Shown here in pieces: positions 18,063 to 26,879 of a stretch of DNA of 64,000 nucleotides. The notes under the pieces were generated by a model. That model had not been told where the DNA came from. It saw only the letters and a program-made list of their open reading frames with translations, and searched no databases. The stretch's first letter is position 1. Each line of letters opens with the position of its first letter. Source of the DNA: Fimbriimonadaceae bacterium (GTDB lineage: Bacteria > Armatimonadota > Fimbriimonadia > Fimbriimonadales > Fimbriimonadaceae); assembly GCA_019638775.1 (NCBI GenBank), contig JAHBTD010000003.1:62001-126000 (forward strand). Reading direction: 5' to 3'. Made by a program: the position numbers and the translations under genes.

Positions 18063-19057
18063 GCCTTTGCTTTCCCCTTCGGCTTGGCCTTAGTTGTTCG
18101 CGTGGATTTGGCTGTTGATGTGCTTGCCTCAGAGCTGTTTTTCTTGCGTCCCCCACCAAAGCACCAATAGAGCGCTGCCATACGAACGAAGACTCCGTTT
18201 TCAACTTGGCTGGTGATGACAGATTGCTCGCCATCGGCGGCATGATCGTCGAGTTCGATACCCCGGTTAAGCGGTCCTGGGTGCATCACCAAGCAGCCAG
18301 GGGCAGCCCAGCGCAAGGTCTGCTTATTGATTTGGTACATCTTTGCGTATTCGCCGATGCTGCTGATCATGGTGCCGTTCATGCGCTCTTTTTGCAGCCG
18401 CAGGCACATCACCACATCCGCGTCTTCGATGCCATCCTCAAGCTCAAAGAAAACGTCGCCGGGGAGCATGCCACTATGGGCGGGCATCAGTGTTCGCGGC
18501 CCTACGAAGTTGACCTTTGCGCCCAGCTTGTGGAGGAGCCATGCGTTTGATCTTGCGACGCGCGAATGAAGAACATCGCCGACGATCGCAACCTTTAGGC
18601 CTTTGATCTGCCCCTTGCGTTCCAAAATGGTCACGGCATCGCCAAGCGCTTGTGTGGGGTGTTCGTGCTGTCCATCTCCAGCGTTCAGCACTGGTCCACC
18701 GAAGTATTCGGCAGCAAGCATAGGCGCTCCCGACGCGCTGTGTCGAATGACCAGACCGTTCAAGCGTTCATAACGGAGAGTTAGGATTGTATCTTTGAGC
18801 GTTTCCCCCTTGCTCATCGAGCTCCCGGCTTGTCCGAAGTTTGCGCTTTTCATGCGCAGGTAGTGAGCCGCTTGTTCGAACGAAACGCGCGTTCGTGTGG
18901 AATTCTCAAAGAACAGCATGCCCATCACGAGACCGCTCATATCGGGCAGGGCTTTGCTTTCGTTGACACGTTTCTTGAGCTCTTGGCCTAGATCGATCAG
19001 CTCTTCGATCTGGTCGACTTCAAGGTGTCTGATCGCCAACAAGTTTCTCTGTGTCAC
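18059..19057 (-). CDS. pyrB: aspartate carbamoyltransferase catalytic subunit
   Basis: 332 residues. Carbamoyl phosphate motif STRTR, the HEHPTQALGD block and LVMHPGPLNRGIEL near the C terminus identify it. It joins aspartate and carbamoyl phosphate, the committed step of pyrimidine synthesis. Odd: after the normal end (AALYWCFGG) there is a tail of about 28 residues rich in Lys, Ser and Thr (RKKNSSEAS..TKAKPKGKAKA), not part of the family fold. Four-base overlaps with pyrR and pyrC. No pyrI. Confidence 0.96.
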   Translation of the reverse strand: MTQRNLLAIRHLEVDQIEELIDLGQELKKRVNESKALPDMSGLVMGMLFFENSTRTRVSFEQAAHYLRMKSANFGQAGSSMSKGETLKDTILTLRYERLNGLVIRHSASGAPMLAAEYFGGPVLNAGDGQHEHPTQALGDAVTILERKGQIKGLKVAIVGDVLHSRVARSNAWLLHKLGAKVNFVGPRTLMPAHSGMLPGDVFFELEDGIEDADVVMCLRLQKERMNGTMISSIGEYAKMYQINKQTLRWAAPGCLVMHPGPLNRGIELDDHAADGEQSVITSQVENGVFVRMAALYWCFGGGRKKNSSEASTSTAKSTRTTKAKPKGKAKA

Positions 19058-19590
19058 CCCGTCACTCCTTGCGGCGAGGGTTCCAGCACCACCGCATCTT
19101 CACCGTCGTATTCATTGAACTTGACAACCACGGTTTCCCCTTTTTCCGTGGTCACGATTCTGCCGCAATAATTGGGCTGGATCGGGAGTTCACGGTGTCC
19201 TCTGTCGATCAGGACGGCTAATTCAACCTTTGAAGGCCTGCCGAAGTGGAAAAGCGCTTCAAGAGCGGCCCGAGTGGACCGGCCCGTATAGATGACCTCA
19301 TCGACGATGACGACGCGCTTTCCGGTGACCTCGAATGGGATGTCCGATTCGTCAGTTTCCGACTGCGGGCGATCATCACGGTATGGGCCGATACTCAGCT
19401 TCCCACACGGGACCTGGACCCCTTCAATCTGGCTCATCGCGAATGCGAGGCGTTTTGCCAGGGGCCAACCACGACGAAGGACTCCGATGACGACTAGCTC
19501 CTCACCGCCCTGGTTGGCTTCCAGTATCTCGTGAGCCATACGCCCAAGCGTTCGCCGCATATCGGCTGCGTCGAGGAGAACGTTGCTCAT
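19054..19590 (-). CDS. pyrR: PyrR regulator / uracil phosphoribosyltransferase
   Basis: 178 residues. The PRPP-binding motif VVIVDEVIYTGRSTRAALEAL is intact, as is the N-terminal DAADMRRTLGRMAHEILE. PyrR binds pyr mRNA in response to UMP and can also make UMP from uracil. As first gene of the pyr operon it should regulate that operon; a G/C-rich hairpin lies directly upstream (19605-19628). The frame is open further upstream to 19635, but family alignment and the CATAAT box nine bases before favour the ATG at 19590. Confidence 0.93.
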   Translation of the reverse strand: MSNVLLDAADMRRTLGRMAHEILEANQGGEELVVIGVLRRGWPLAKRLAFAMSQIEGVQVPCGKLSIGPYRDDRPQSETDESDIPFEVTGKRVVIVDEVIYTGRSTRAALEALFHFGRPSKVELAVLIDRGHRELPIQPNYCGRIVTTEKGETVVVKFNEYDGEDAVVLEPSPQGVTG

Positions 19591-19599
19591 GTAACCCCG

Positions 19600-19628
19600 A
19601 TTATGGCGGGTTAGGGAGAGGCCCCGCC
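19600..19628 (-). promoter_or_regulatory. CATAAT box and upstream hairpin of the pyr operon
   Basis: On the minus strand a hairpin GGCGGG (complement of 19623-19628) with 12-base loop and CCCGCC (complement of 19605-19610) is followed at once by CATAAT (19605-19600) and, nine bases later, the pyrR ATG. If CATAAT is the -10 box the hairpin is DNA-level only. If transcription starts upstream, the hairpin with its CCUCUCC loop could be a PyrR target. I cannot decide which, and it is not a match to the Bacillus PyrR consensus. Confidence 0.3.
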
Positions 19629-19877
19629 ACCGCAAACCCCGTACTTTAGGCGTGATGTCTGGACCAAGGATGCTGGAAGGTCTCTAAACAGAGCGCGTTG
19701 AAACTGCACGCTACCTTCGGCAAGGATGCCTTACTGCCACCTCACCCGACATGTGCTCCCCATCACTCCCGGACTGCTTTGTTCCGGGGCCCCTTCTTAC
19801 ACAAAAGTTCATGTAGGGCCTGAGGTTTCGCGAATATCACCCGACAAATTTACTGGGATCGAAACGGAGATCGAACG
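19629..19877. other. intergenic region upstream of the pilus operon
   Basis: About 250 bases without a convincing gene. It holds a hairpin CCCGGA (19768-19773) / TCCGGG (19783-19788) with a nine-base loop, and TACCTT at 19712-19717 eight bases before an ATG that opens a 65-codon frame with no recognisable product. The promoter of the ExeA-like gene should be here. No known riboswitch pattern seen. Confidence 0.4.
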
Positions 19878-20699
19878 ATGCATGAGTCTTATTGGGGTTT
19901 ACAGGAACCGCCCTTCAGCCTGACACCAGACCCGCGCTTTCTCTTCATGAGCCGAGGCCATGAAGATGCGCTGATGATGTTGCACTACGCCATCACGCGC
20001 AATAAAGGTGCGGCGATGCTTAGTGGAGATATCGGATTAGGCAAGACCACCATCAGCCGCAAGCTGTTGGAGGTTCTCGACCCGGTCAAGCACCGCCTGG
20101 TGCTGATCGTGAATCCGATCTTGACACCGACGCAGATTTTACAAGAGATATTGAGCCAGCTCGATGTTGAGATATTGAGCCGAAACCGTCAGGTTTTGGT
20201 TCAGCAGCTCCACGACACGCTCATTCAGAACTATGATCGAGGACAGCAGGTCGTGCTCCTGATCGACGAAGCACACCTCATTCGCTCCACCAGCACGCTG
20301 GAAGAGCTGAGGCTGTTGCTGAATTGTCAGATGAACGATCAGTTCTTGATCAATCTGATCCTTTTGGGCCAGGTTGAACTCCGACCCAAGATAGCGAAGG
20401 TTCCTGCATTGGAGCAGCGTATGGCGGTGCGCTATACCCTGCAGCCCCTCGACGTCCACGACGTTGGAAATCTTGTGAATCACCGACTTCAAGTCGCTGG
20501 ATACTCGCAAGAGCAGAGCCCATTCAGCCCCGATGCGATCTTTGAGATTCATAAGTACACCAAGGGTGTGCCGCGGTTGATCTGTCAGGTCGCCGATACA
20601 GCTCTTCTTATGGGCATGGCTCAGCGAGTGAAGATGATTGACGGCTTCCTCATGCACAGCGTCATTGCAGAATTCAGCGGAGAGGAGCGTGCAGCGTGA
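19878..20699 (+). CDS. ExeA/GspA-like AAA ATPase
   Basis: 273 residues. It begins MHESYWGLQEPPFSLTPDPRFLFMS, the classic ExeA N terminus, with Walker A GDIGLGKTT (about residues 50-58) and Walker B VVLLIDEAH, then a lid domain (GVPRLICQVADTALLMG). ExeA works with ExeB to place secretins through peptidoglycan, but this protein has only the ATPase module: no transmembrane helix and no peptidoglycan-binding domain. Heading an operon that ends in the secretin pilQ, it probably powers assembly or regulation of the pilus machine. GGAG lies nine bases upstream of ATG. Its TGA overlaps the next GTG. Confidence 0.85.
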   Translation: MHESYWGLQEPPFSLTPDPRFLFMSRGHEDALMMLHYAITRNKGAAMLSGDIGLGKTTISRKLLEVLDPVKHRLVLIVNPILTPTQILQEILSQLDVEILSRNRQVLVQQLHDTLIQNYDRGQQVVLLIDEAHLIRSTSTLEELRLLLNCQMNDQFLINLILLGQVELRPKIAKVPALEQRMAVRYTLQPLDVHDVGNLVNHRLQVAGYSQEQSPFSPDAIFEIHKYTKGVPRLICQVADTALLMGMAQRVKMIDGFLMHSVIAEFSGEERAA

Positions 20700-21202
20700 A
20701 CCTCGCCGATGCCATTCGACAAGCTGCCGCTCGGAATGTTGACGATCCGATGATTCCGGCGGTTGAGCCCACACAGCAGCAGTTCGTTCCTGCCGAAACA
20801 CCGGCAGTGAAGGAGCCGAAGCCAAAGGCAGTCGTCGCTGAAGACGATGAGCCCGAAACCGATTTGTTGATTGAAGCGGTCGCCGGAGATATGTCCGACG
20901 CCCCACAAGCGCCTCATGCGGCAATCAAAGCCGGCAACGCGGTGCGCATTGAGCTATTCCTTTCACCGGAGCAGATGACCACGATGCTTCGCTCGATTAT
21001 CTCGAGCCAGCACACGATGATGACACTCCGCGAGGCAGCTAGCTACCTGCGTATCAACTCGTCGACTCTTGAGGAGATGGCGCAAACGGGCGAAGTCCCG
21101 GCAATCCATATCGACGGACGTTGGCGCTTCTCGCGCAACGTGGTCGATGAGTGGTTAACCGCGAAGTCGTTCGAGGAGGAGAGACAGTCTGATGTCGCTT
21201 AG
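20696..21202 (+). CDS. excisionase-type helix-turn-helix protein in the pilus operon
   Basis: 168 residues. A low-complexity acidic/proline linker (residues 20-75) leads to a helical strip (VRIELFLSPEQMTTMLRSII) and a C-terminal MerR/excisionase DNA-binding domain: MMTLREAASYLRINSSTLEEMAQTG followed by EVPAIHIDGRWRFSRNVVDEWL. GTG start within the ExeA stop (GTGA) and 11-base overlap with pilM. A DNA-binding protein inside a pilus assembly operon is unexpected; it may link the ATPase to DNA or regulate the operon. Function not known. Confidence 0.8.
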   Translation: MNLADAIRQAAARNVDDPMIPAVEPTQQQFVPAETPAVKEPKPKAVVAEDDEPETDLLIEAVAGDMSDAPQAPHAAIKAGNAVRIELFLSPEQMTTMLRSIISSQHTMMTLREAASYLRINSSTLEEMAQTGEVPAIHIDGRWRFSRNVVDEWLTAKSFEEERQSDVA

Positions 21203-22292
21203 TATTTTTAAACGCCAAAATGTTGTCGGCCTTGATCTTGGCCACCATACTTTTCAAGCCGTCGAGATGGAACGCTCGGGCGATGTATGGAAGGTTGTCA
21301 AGGCGGGTAGCGTTCAAACCCCTCCCGACTCTGTTCGGGATGGTGTGATCATCGATCCAGAGAGCGCCGCCTTTGCGATCAAACAGCTTTTGCGGGATAC
21401 GCACATCGGAGCTTCCGGTGTGCATATCGCCGTTGCTGGCGGAACCGTTGTCGTTCGTAACGTAAAGATGCCGGCGATGACCGAGCAAACGCTTCGCAAA
21501 TCGATCCAGTTCGAAGCGAGCCGGTATGTGCCGTCATCGGTCGAGGACAGCTACATCGAGTTCGAGATTCTTGGCAAGGCCGAGGATAACCAGATGGACG
21601 TTCTCATCGTTGCTGCTCCGAAGGACATCGTCCAGTCGCGAGTCTTGGCGTGTGAGAAAGCTGGCTTACGGGTCGAAAGCGTTGACGTCGAAGTCTTTGC
21701 TGCCTATCGCGCCCTCATTGAGGCGGGTGATATTGAAGCATGGCAAGACAAGACGGTCGCGCTTGTAGACATCGGCGCCTCCACTACGAACGTCAGCGTG
21801 ATTCAGCGGGGAACGTTCGCAATGACGCGAACCATGCCTCAAGGCGGACAGATCCTCACCGACGCCCTCAAGAGCTACTTCAAGCTGGGCGACGAAGAGG
21901 CTGAAGCTGGCAAGGCATCTCTCGACTTTAAGGAGCTTTTGGACGATTCGACGCCTAAAGAGAATCCGCCCCTTCGAGTATTGCAGCCGCACGTCGACGA
22001 TCTCGTTCGTGAAGTGCGCCGCTCGCTCAACTACTACCAGTCCCAGCAGCAAGAAGCAAATCAATCGAAGCAGATCGACGCGCTAATCATCACCGGTGGT
22101 GGGGCAATGCTCAACGGTTTGTCCCAATACATGGGCCACAAACTCGGCTTGGCAACAGAGTCCTTGGGTGTCTTCGTGAACCCACGCTTTGTTCTGCCGG
22201 AGCCGACCGAAGACGCTGGACTTGCGTGGAGTGTGGTCATGGGGCTGGCGATGCGTTCGCACGCAAAGTCTGCCAAGGCTAAGGCCGCTTAA
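21192..22292 (+). CDS. pilM: type IV pilus assembly protein PilM
   Basis: 366 residues of the actin-like (FtsA/PilM) fold: VVGLDLGHHTFQAVEME phosphate-1 loop, ALVDIGASTTNVSVIQRG phosphate-2 loop and ALIITGGGAMLNGLSQYM adenosine loop. The N-terminal helix binds the PilN tail. PilM is the cytoplasmic ring component that joins the inner membrane alignment complex to the ATPases. Eleven-base overlap with the HTH gene, with AGGAG-like sequence ahead (GAGGAGAGA). Confidence 0.95.
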   Translation: MSLSIFKRQNVVGLDLGHHTFQAVEMERSGDVWKVVKAGSVQTPPDSVRDGVIIDPESAAFAIKQLLRDTHIGASGVHIAVAGGTVVVRNVKMPAMTEQTLRKSIQFEASRYVPSSVEDSYIEFEILGKAEDNQMDVLIVAAPKDIVQSRVLACEKAGLRVESVDVEVFAAYRALIEAGDIEAWQDKTVALVDIGASTTNVSVIQRGTFAMTRTMPQGGQILTDALKSYFKLGDEEAEAGKASLDFKELLDDSTPKENPPLRVLQPHVDDLVREVRRSLNYYQSQQQEANQSKQIDALIITGGGAMLNGLSQYMGHKLGLATESLGVFVNPRFVLPEPTEDAGLAWSVVMGLAMRSHAKSAKAKAA

Positions 22293-22303
22293 GGAGAAGT
22301 CAC

Positions 22304-22906
22304 ATGCCCTTTATTAATCTTATTGAAGAAGAAAGGCTCGCCCGTAAGCGCGCCGAGCAAAAGACGCGATTTGCGTTTCTTGGATTTTCTGCAAGCCTTG
22401 GGCTTTCAGTCTTTGGGGTTGGAGTGCTTCTCTTTATGAACGAGGCGCTCGGCTCCGAGGTGAGCAAACTGCGAAGCGAGTCCCAAAAACAAGCTCCTTT
22501 GCTGAGCGAGATTGAGGCGAACTCGAAAGCGCTCTCGAACCTCACTCCCAGGCTGAGCACGCTTGAGGATGCTCAAGAAGCCACCAACCGCTGGAGCGAC
22601 ATTCTCAACCATTTGACCAATCACACACCGATAGGCGTGACGCTTACCGGTCTGCGATGTGTCTCCTCCGATCCTACTAAGCCGATTGAAGCCAACTTCA
22701 CCGGTATTAGCAATCGGCTGGACATCATCGGAGAGTCGATTTTGCGATTGCAGGGCTGTGAGCGGCTTGAGAATGTGAACTTGAGATTTGCACAAGAGCG
22801 GACAACCGGCGAAGTACGAAATATCGAGTTTGAGATCAACTCTCAATTAGCAGGCACTGCAGAGCAGAAGCCGAAGGACGAAAGCAAGAACGAGGGGTCG
22901 AACTGA
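22304..22906 (+). CDS. pilN: type IV pilus assembly protein PilN
   Basis: 200 residues. The N-terminal MPFINLIEEERLARKRAEQK contains the conserved INL(I/L) PilM-binding motif. One transmembrane helix (about 25-45) is followed by a coiled coil and a ferredoxin-like periplasmic domain. It pairs with PilO to make the inner membrane alignment complex. AAGGAG precedes the ATG. Acidic/lysine-rich C-terminal tail. Stop shares a base with pilO (TGATG). Confidence 0.88.
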   Translation: MPFINLIEEERLARKRAEQKTRFAFLGFSASLGLSVFGVGVLLFMNEALGSEVSKLRSESQKQAPLLSEIEANSKALSNLTPRLSTLEDAQEATNRWSDILNHLTNHTPIGVTLTGLRCVSSDPTKPIEANFTGISNRLDIIGESILRLQGCERLENVNLRFAQERTTGEVRNIEFEINSQLAGTAEQKPKDESKNEGSN

Positions 22907-23526
22907 TGAAAAAGACACCAAAACCCACCGGCTACATCGTGATGATGATAGCAACGCTAGTGCTTGGCGGAGGCGGCATGTTCTACCTTTGGGGAGAGGT
23001 TAGCGGACGAGCCGGCGAAGTTGCACAAATGCGTTCATCGGTCCGATCAGGCGACGACCTCCAGAAAGAAGTCTGGGAGTCGAGCGCAAAGCTGGTCGAC
23101 AGTGAGGCAAAGCTGAACCACCTCGAAAAGGGTGTACCCGACTTTGCTTACATCCCGACCATGCTCAAGGAGTTGGAGACCACCGGCAAGCTTCAAGGGA
23201 TCGATGTTTTTGGCGTGAGGCCAATCACGATCGCCGAGCCGCCGAAGAAGTCGGACGGTACAAAGCCACAGCGCAAGGCTTACGACGAGCTTGCGATTGA
23301 GGTCAAAGGCCGTGGCTCTTACCGCTCAGTATTGAATTTTGTTGATGCGCTGAAGACGTTTCCAAAGATCGTGGCGGCACGAACTGTCTCGCTTCAGCCG
23401 ATCCGCACCGGAAAACCCGACGATGTCAAAGGCCAACTCGACGTAACCATCGAGCTGCGCGCTTATGTGTTCGCCGTAAAGGAAGACACGAAGCCGAAGG
23501 CCAAGGCCGAGGGTTCCAGCAATTAA
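22906..23526 (+). CDS. pilO: type IV pilus assembly protein PilO
   Basis: 206 residues: short basic N terminus, one transmembrane helix (GYIVMMIATLVLGGGGMFYLW), coiled coil, then a ferredoxin-like domain (YDELAIEVKGRGSYRSVLNFVDALKTFPKIVAAR) characteristic of PilO. Lys-rich tail. Partner of PilN. Overlaps pilN by one base. Confidence 0.9.
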   Translation: MKKTPKPTGYIVMMIATLVLGGGGMFYLWGEVSGRAGEVAQMRSSVRSGDDLQKEVWESSAKLVDSEAKLNHLEKGVPDFAYIPTMLKELETTGKLQGIDVFGVRPITIAEPPKKSDGTKPQRKAYDELAIEVKGRGSYRSVLNFVDALKTFPKIVAARTVSLQPIRTGKPDDVKGQLDVTIELRAYVFAVKEDTKPKAKAEGSSN

Positions 23527-23538
23527 GGAGAGCAAAGG

Positions 23539-24303
23539 ATGGCAATCAAAGGTGATGCGGACAAGAAAAAGATGATCGTCCTGGGCGTGCTCGTAGTCGT
23601 GATTGGCTGCGTTGGTGCGTTTCAGTTCATCTCTGGATCGTCGGATACCGCTCCGACCGCGAAAAAAGAAAAGAAGGATCCTGCGGCTGCAGGGCCGATC
23701 AAGAACGACATTAACGCCGCCAACAACGTCGCCGCCAGCGGGAATGCTGCCACAGGCACAGCGAATGCAGCTATGCCTGAGGGCAATCCCAACGGGCAGA
23801 CTACAGACGTCACAGCGGCAGTGGCTTCGAATTTCCCAGAGGACAGCCCCTTGAGGACGCTTTACACTTACAAGCTTCCGACGCGGGACCCCTTTGCGGA
23901 TACCACGAACCCCGCGATCACGGTCCCGACGGCACAGCAGACACCGCCTCCGGCCGATACAAAGCCGCCGAGATCTAATGGCCGACCGCCATATAACGAA
24001 CTCGGCCCGCTCGATCCGAGCGCGTTCCAGCTTCCTGGAGCCTCCGGTGGCAACATCAACATCGAGCAGGGTGCAGGGCTTCCGAATGCCGGCGCGTTTA
24101 ACTATCACGTCACAGGCGTGATCGAAGGTGCTCGACCCGCAGCAGTTTTCTCTGACGACCAAGGCAACCAGAGACTCCTCACCGAAGGAGAAAAGATCGA
24201 TGGTGACAGCCGAGTGATCTCGGTGACAAAGGGGAAGGTCGTCGTCAGCCACAAAGGCAAAAAAATAACGCTCACTATGGGAGGACAACCCGATGCAAAG
24301 TAA
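23539..24303 (+). CDS. PilP/GspC-like inner membrane-secretin linker
   Basis: 254 residues. A transmembrane helix near residues 11-30, a long disordered Ala/Pro/Thr linker, TRDPFADT (the conserved RDPF motif of PilP) and a C-terminal beta domain (YHVTGVIEGARPAAVFSDD..LLTEGEKIDGDSRVISV..VVVSHKGKKITL) resembling the homology region of GspC and PilP. It should connect the PilN/PilO platform to PilQ. It lacks a lipobox, unlike proteobacterial PilP, and is membrane-anchored like GspC. GGAGAGCAAAGG before ATG. Overlaps pilQ by 11 bases. Confidence 0.8.
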   Translation: MAIKGDADKKKMIVLGVLVVVIGCVGAFQFISGSSDTAPTAKKEKKDPAAAGPIKNDINAANNVAASGNAATGTANAAMPEGNPNGQTTDVTAAVASNFPEDSPLRTLYTYKLPTRDPFADTTNPAITVPTAQQTPPPADTKPPRSNGRPPYNELGPLDPSAFQLPGASGGNINIEQGAGLPNAGAFNYHVTGVIEGARPAAVFSDDQGNQRLLTEGEKIDGDSRVISVTKGKVVVSHKGKKITLTMGGQPDAK

Positions 24304-26824
24304 TGCTAAAGGCCTCTGGGTGATCGGCCTATCGGCGGCGCTCATTGGAGGAGCGTTTGCCCAAGGCCAGATCTCAGGGATCAAACTCGACAAGGAAGCC
24401 GACGGCGTTTCCATTCATATCCAGGGGAGTGAACTTGCTAAGCCTAAGATGACCTCATCTAACGGCGGCAAGAACGTCAAACTTGTGTTTGACGCCAAGC
24501 TTCTCGGTAAACACGGCTACACAAGCGTCCGCAAAAACGGTGTTCGCTACGTTAGCTGGGGATGGCTTGCCAGCAAGCCCCCGAAGATTCATGTGAATTT
24601 TGTCTTCGATGATCCGTCGACGATGAAGCTCGTGGAGACAGAGAAGGGTTGGGCTGCCGTTTTCGGCAACGCAACCGTTGAAGCCAAGGCCGCTCCGGCA
24701 CCCAAGCAGACTGTCGCACAGAAGTTTCCTGACAAGGTTCCGCCTCTCGACATGCTGAAGCCAGCCTATGCGAAGGACAACTATACGCCCAAGACCTCCG
24801 AGATGCTTGTCGCAACCGGATCGGGCGAATCGGTGCCTTCCGTATTGAATTGGCAGGAATCGAGAGTCAGCCTGAACTTCGTCAACACCGACGTTGTGCA
24901 GATCATCAAGGCGCTTGCGCTTCAAGCGAATGTCAACATCGTCACGTCTCCGGACGTGTCCGGCAAGCTCACGGTTGCTCTTGACCGGGTTGCCTTGAGC
25001 GAAGCCCTCGATTTTGTCACGACGCTCTCTGGCCTCAAGTACGCCAAGATTGGTCGAACTTTTGTGGTCACAACCGCAGCTAAGTTCGCTGAGACCGTTC
25101 GCCAAATCTCGAATAAGAACGAGTTGTCGAGCGAGACTCGTGTTGTTCCGATCTTCAGCGGTCAGGGCACACAGATCAAAGCTGCTGTTCTTAAGGCAGT
25201 CTCGATTGACACCGTGAAGGGTCAGTTTGAGATTCTTCTTCCTTCGGATCAGCTCAAAGTTAGCAAGACCGAAGATGTTGGCGCGGCAAAGGGAACCGGC
25301 GCAGATGCCGGACAGGCAGGTCAAGCCGCAGGAACCGGCACTATCGTTGAAGCAACGACCGGAACAGGCGAGCAGAAGGACCAGTATGTCGTTCTGATCG
25401 GTACATCCGACCGTCTTCAGGAAGTCGAACTTTATGTTCGCGCTATCGACCGCCAAATCGCTTCAGCGATGGGCGTGGACTATCCGTCCAGCAATGCTGT
25501 CGTTCGCGAGACTTACTTCGTACGCGGCGGACTTGCTGCTGACCTTGCCGAATCGCTTGGCGCAAAGAGCAACAAGCTTGGCAACGTAGAAATCGCAGCA
25601 ACGCCGAAGACCAGCACGAGCCGACAGTCGATCGTTTTGACGGGTCGAGAAGATGAAGTGAAGCGCATGGTCGCATCGCTTCAGCAGCTTGATTCGGAAG
25701 ACACAACCGAAAGCTCTTTCATCGCTTATGACGTGAAGTACGCCGACCCGCGAGCTTTGCGCGAAGAGTTGCTTGCTCAGGTCCCCGGAATTCGAGCTTC
25801 GATCCCGCCCGCTTCGGCTGGCAACCCGAAACTCTATGTTGCGGGTGATACCAAAGCGAAGGCGACTGAAGTTGTTGATCCGAACGCGACATCTACACAG
25901 AACGCTCCTGGCAACAAGCAAGCGATCAGCATCAAGAGCGACCAGGGCAAGGACCAAGGCCTCGGGCAGCCTTACAGCAGCCTTGAGGATGTGGCCTACC
26001 CGATGCGTTTAATCTTGCGCGGCAGCCCAAATCAGCTGAGCCGTGCGAAGGAGATGTTGTCGGTTCTCGACATCGCTCCGCGACAGATTGCGCTTGAGCT
26101 TCGAATCATGGAGCTTACGAAGACCGACGCTCAGCGGCTCGGTATCGACTGGAATCTTCTTACCGGAGGAACCCTACAATCGATCCGCATTAACCAAGGC
26201 ACAGGCGATACATCTGCTACTCCTGGCAACGTGGGCGGCAGCTTAGGCCACCATGGAGCCTCGATCTCGGCTCTTGCAACTCTTGATCAGATTGCCAATA
26301 ATCGTAACCTGATCGCACGCCCGAATCTGTTCGCCATGGACGGACGCGAGACTGAGTTGTTTGTCGGTGATGTGGTTCGCTACATCGAGTCGTTGCAGAC
26401 GACACAGAACGGTACTACCGTTGTCACTGGTGAAGTGCCGGTCGGCATCCGGTTTGCTGTCCTGCCGAGAATCGGCGGCGAAGGCAAGATCACGATGGAC
26501 ATCCGTCCGGTTGTGGCAAGTCTGACAGGGTTCACCCCAGTGCCTGGTGGTGGAAACCTTCCGCAGACAAGCGTTCGCGTTGCTCAGAGCAGCGTGGCGA
26601 TCAACAGTGGTGAAACGATTGCCCTAGGCGGTCTCATTCAGGAGACCGAGCGACGAAACGTCTCGGGGATTCCGATCCTCAAGGACCTTCCGTTGATCGG
26701 CGCTCTGTTCCGCCGGTCGGATATTTCAAAGGATCGCACGGAGATTGTGTTCTTCATCACGGCGCGAGTTGTGAACCCTGAAGACCGCGAGAATGCTGCG
26801 AATCCTAAGAAAGGCGGCAACTAA
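24293..26824 (+). CDS. pilQ: type IV pilus secretin PilQ
   Basis: 843 residues. Signal peptide (GLWVIGLSAALIGGAFAQ), an AMIN-like N-terminal domain (about 25-130), an STN/N0 domain (VSLNFVNTDVVQIIKALALQ..LSEALDFVTTLSGLKY), two secretin N-type repeats separated by a Gly/Ala/Thr-rich insert near residues 325-360, and the C-terminal secretin barrel (IAINSGETIALGGLIQE-like block: VAINSGETIALGG, then ILKDLPLIGALFRRSD). It forms the outer membrane gate for the pilus. Last gene of the operon; terminator at 26845. Confidence 0.95.
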   Translation: MQSNAKGLWVIGLSAALIGGAFAQGQISGIKLDKEADGVSIHIQGSELAKPKMTSSNGGKNVKLVFDAKLLGKHGYTSVRKNGVRYVSWGWLASKPPKIHVNFVFDDPSTMKLVETEKGWAAVFGNATVEAKAAPAPKQTVAQKFPDKVPPLDMLKPAYAKDNYTPKTSEMLVATGSGESVPSVLNWQESRVSLNFVNTDVVQIIKALALQANVNIVTSPDVSGKLTVALDRVALSEALDFVTTLSGLKYAKIGRTFVVTTAAKFAETVRQISNKNELSSETRVVPIFSGQGTQIKAAVLKAVSIDTVKGQFEILLPSDQLKVSKTEDVGAAKGTGADAGQAGQAAGTGTIVEATTGTGEQKDQYVVLIGTSDRLQEVELYVRAIDRQIASAMGVDYPSSNAVVRETYFVRGGLAADLAESLGAKSNKLGNVEIAATPKTSTSRQSIVLTGREDEVKRMVASLQQLDSEDTTESSFIAYDVKYADPRALREELLAQVPGIRASIPPASAGNPKLYVAGDTKAKATEVVDPNATSTQNAPGNKQAISIKSDQGKDQGLGQPYSSLEDVAYPMRLILRGSPNQLSRAKEMLSVLDIAPRQIALELRIMELTKTDAQRLGIDWNLLTGGTLQSIRINQGTGDTSATPGNVGGSLGHHGASISALATLDQIANNRNLIARPNLFAMDGRETELFVGDVVRYIESLQTTQNGTTVVTGEVPVGIRFAVLPRIGGEGKITMDIRPVVASLTGFTPVPGGGNLPQTSVRVAQSSVAINSGETIALGGLIQETERRNVSGIPILKDLPLIGALFRRSDISKDRTEIVFFITARVVNPEDRENAANPKKGGN

Positions 26825-26844
26825 GTCATCTCATAAACAAACAG

Positions 26845-26875
26845 AAACGAGGCGCATATCGCGCCTCGTTTTCTT
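26845..26875 (+). terminator. rho-independent terminator after pilQ
   Basis: AAACGAGGCGC (26845-26855), loop ATATC, GCGCCTCGTTT (26861-26871): an 11-bp perfect stem followed by TCTTTG. Twenty bases past the pilQ stop. It can also serve the convergent gene ending at 26880. Confidence 0.92.
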
Positions 26876-26879
26876 TGCG

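Noticed and set aside
19629-19877. cyclic di-GMP riboswitch before the pilus operon
   Set aside because: The hairpin at 19768-19788 has a suitable place, but the conserved GEMM sequence is absent.
19726-19923. 65-codon frame upstream of the ExeA-like gene, with TACCTT eight bases before its ATG
   Set aside because: No domain, overlaps the start of the ExeA-like gene in another frame, composition unlike the genes. The TACCTT could still be a promoter.
24455-25456. 333-codon minus-strand frame, and similar ones at 2042-2959, 14816-15640, 42634-43533, 46337-47119
   Set aside because: All are shadows of strongly supported genes on the other strand.
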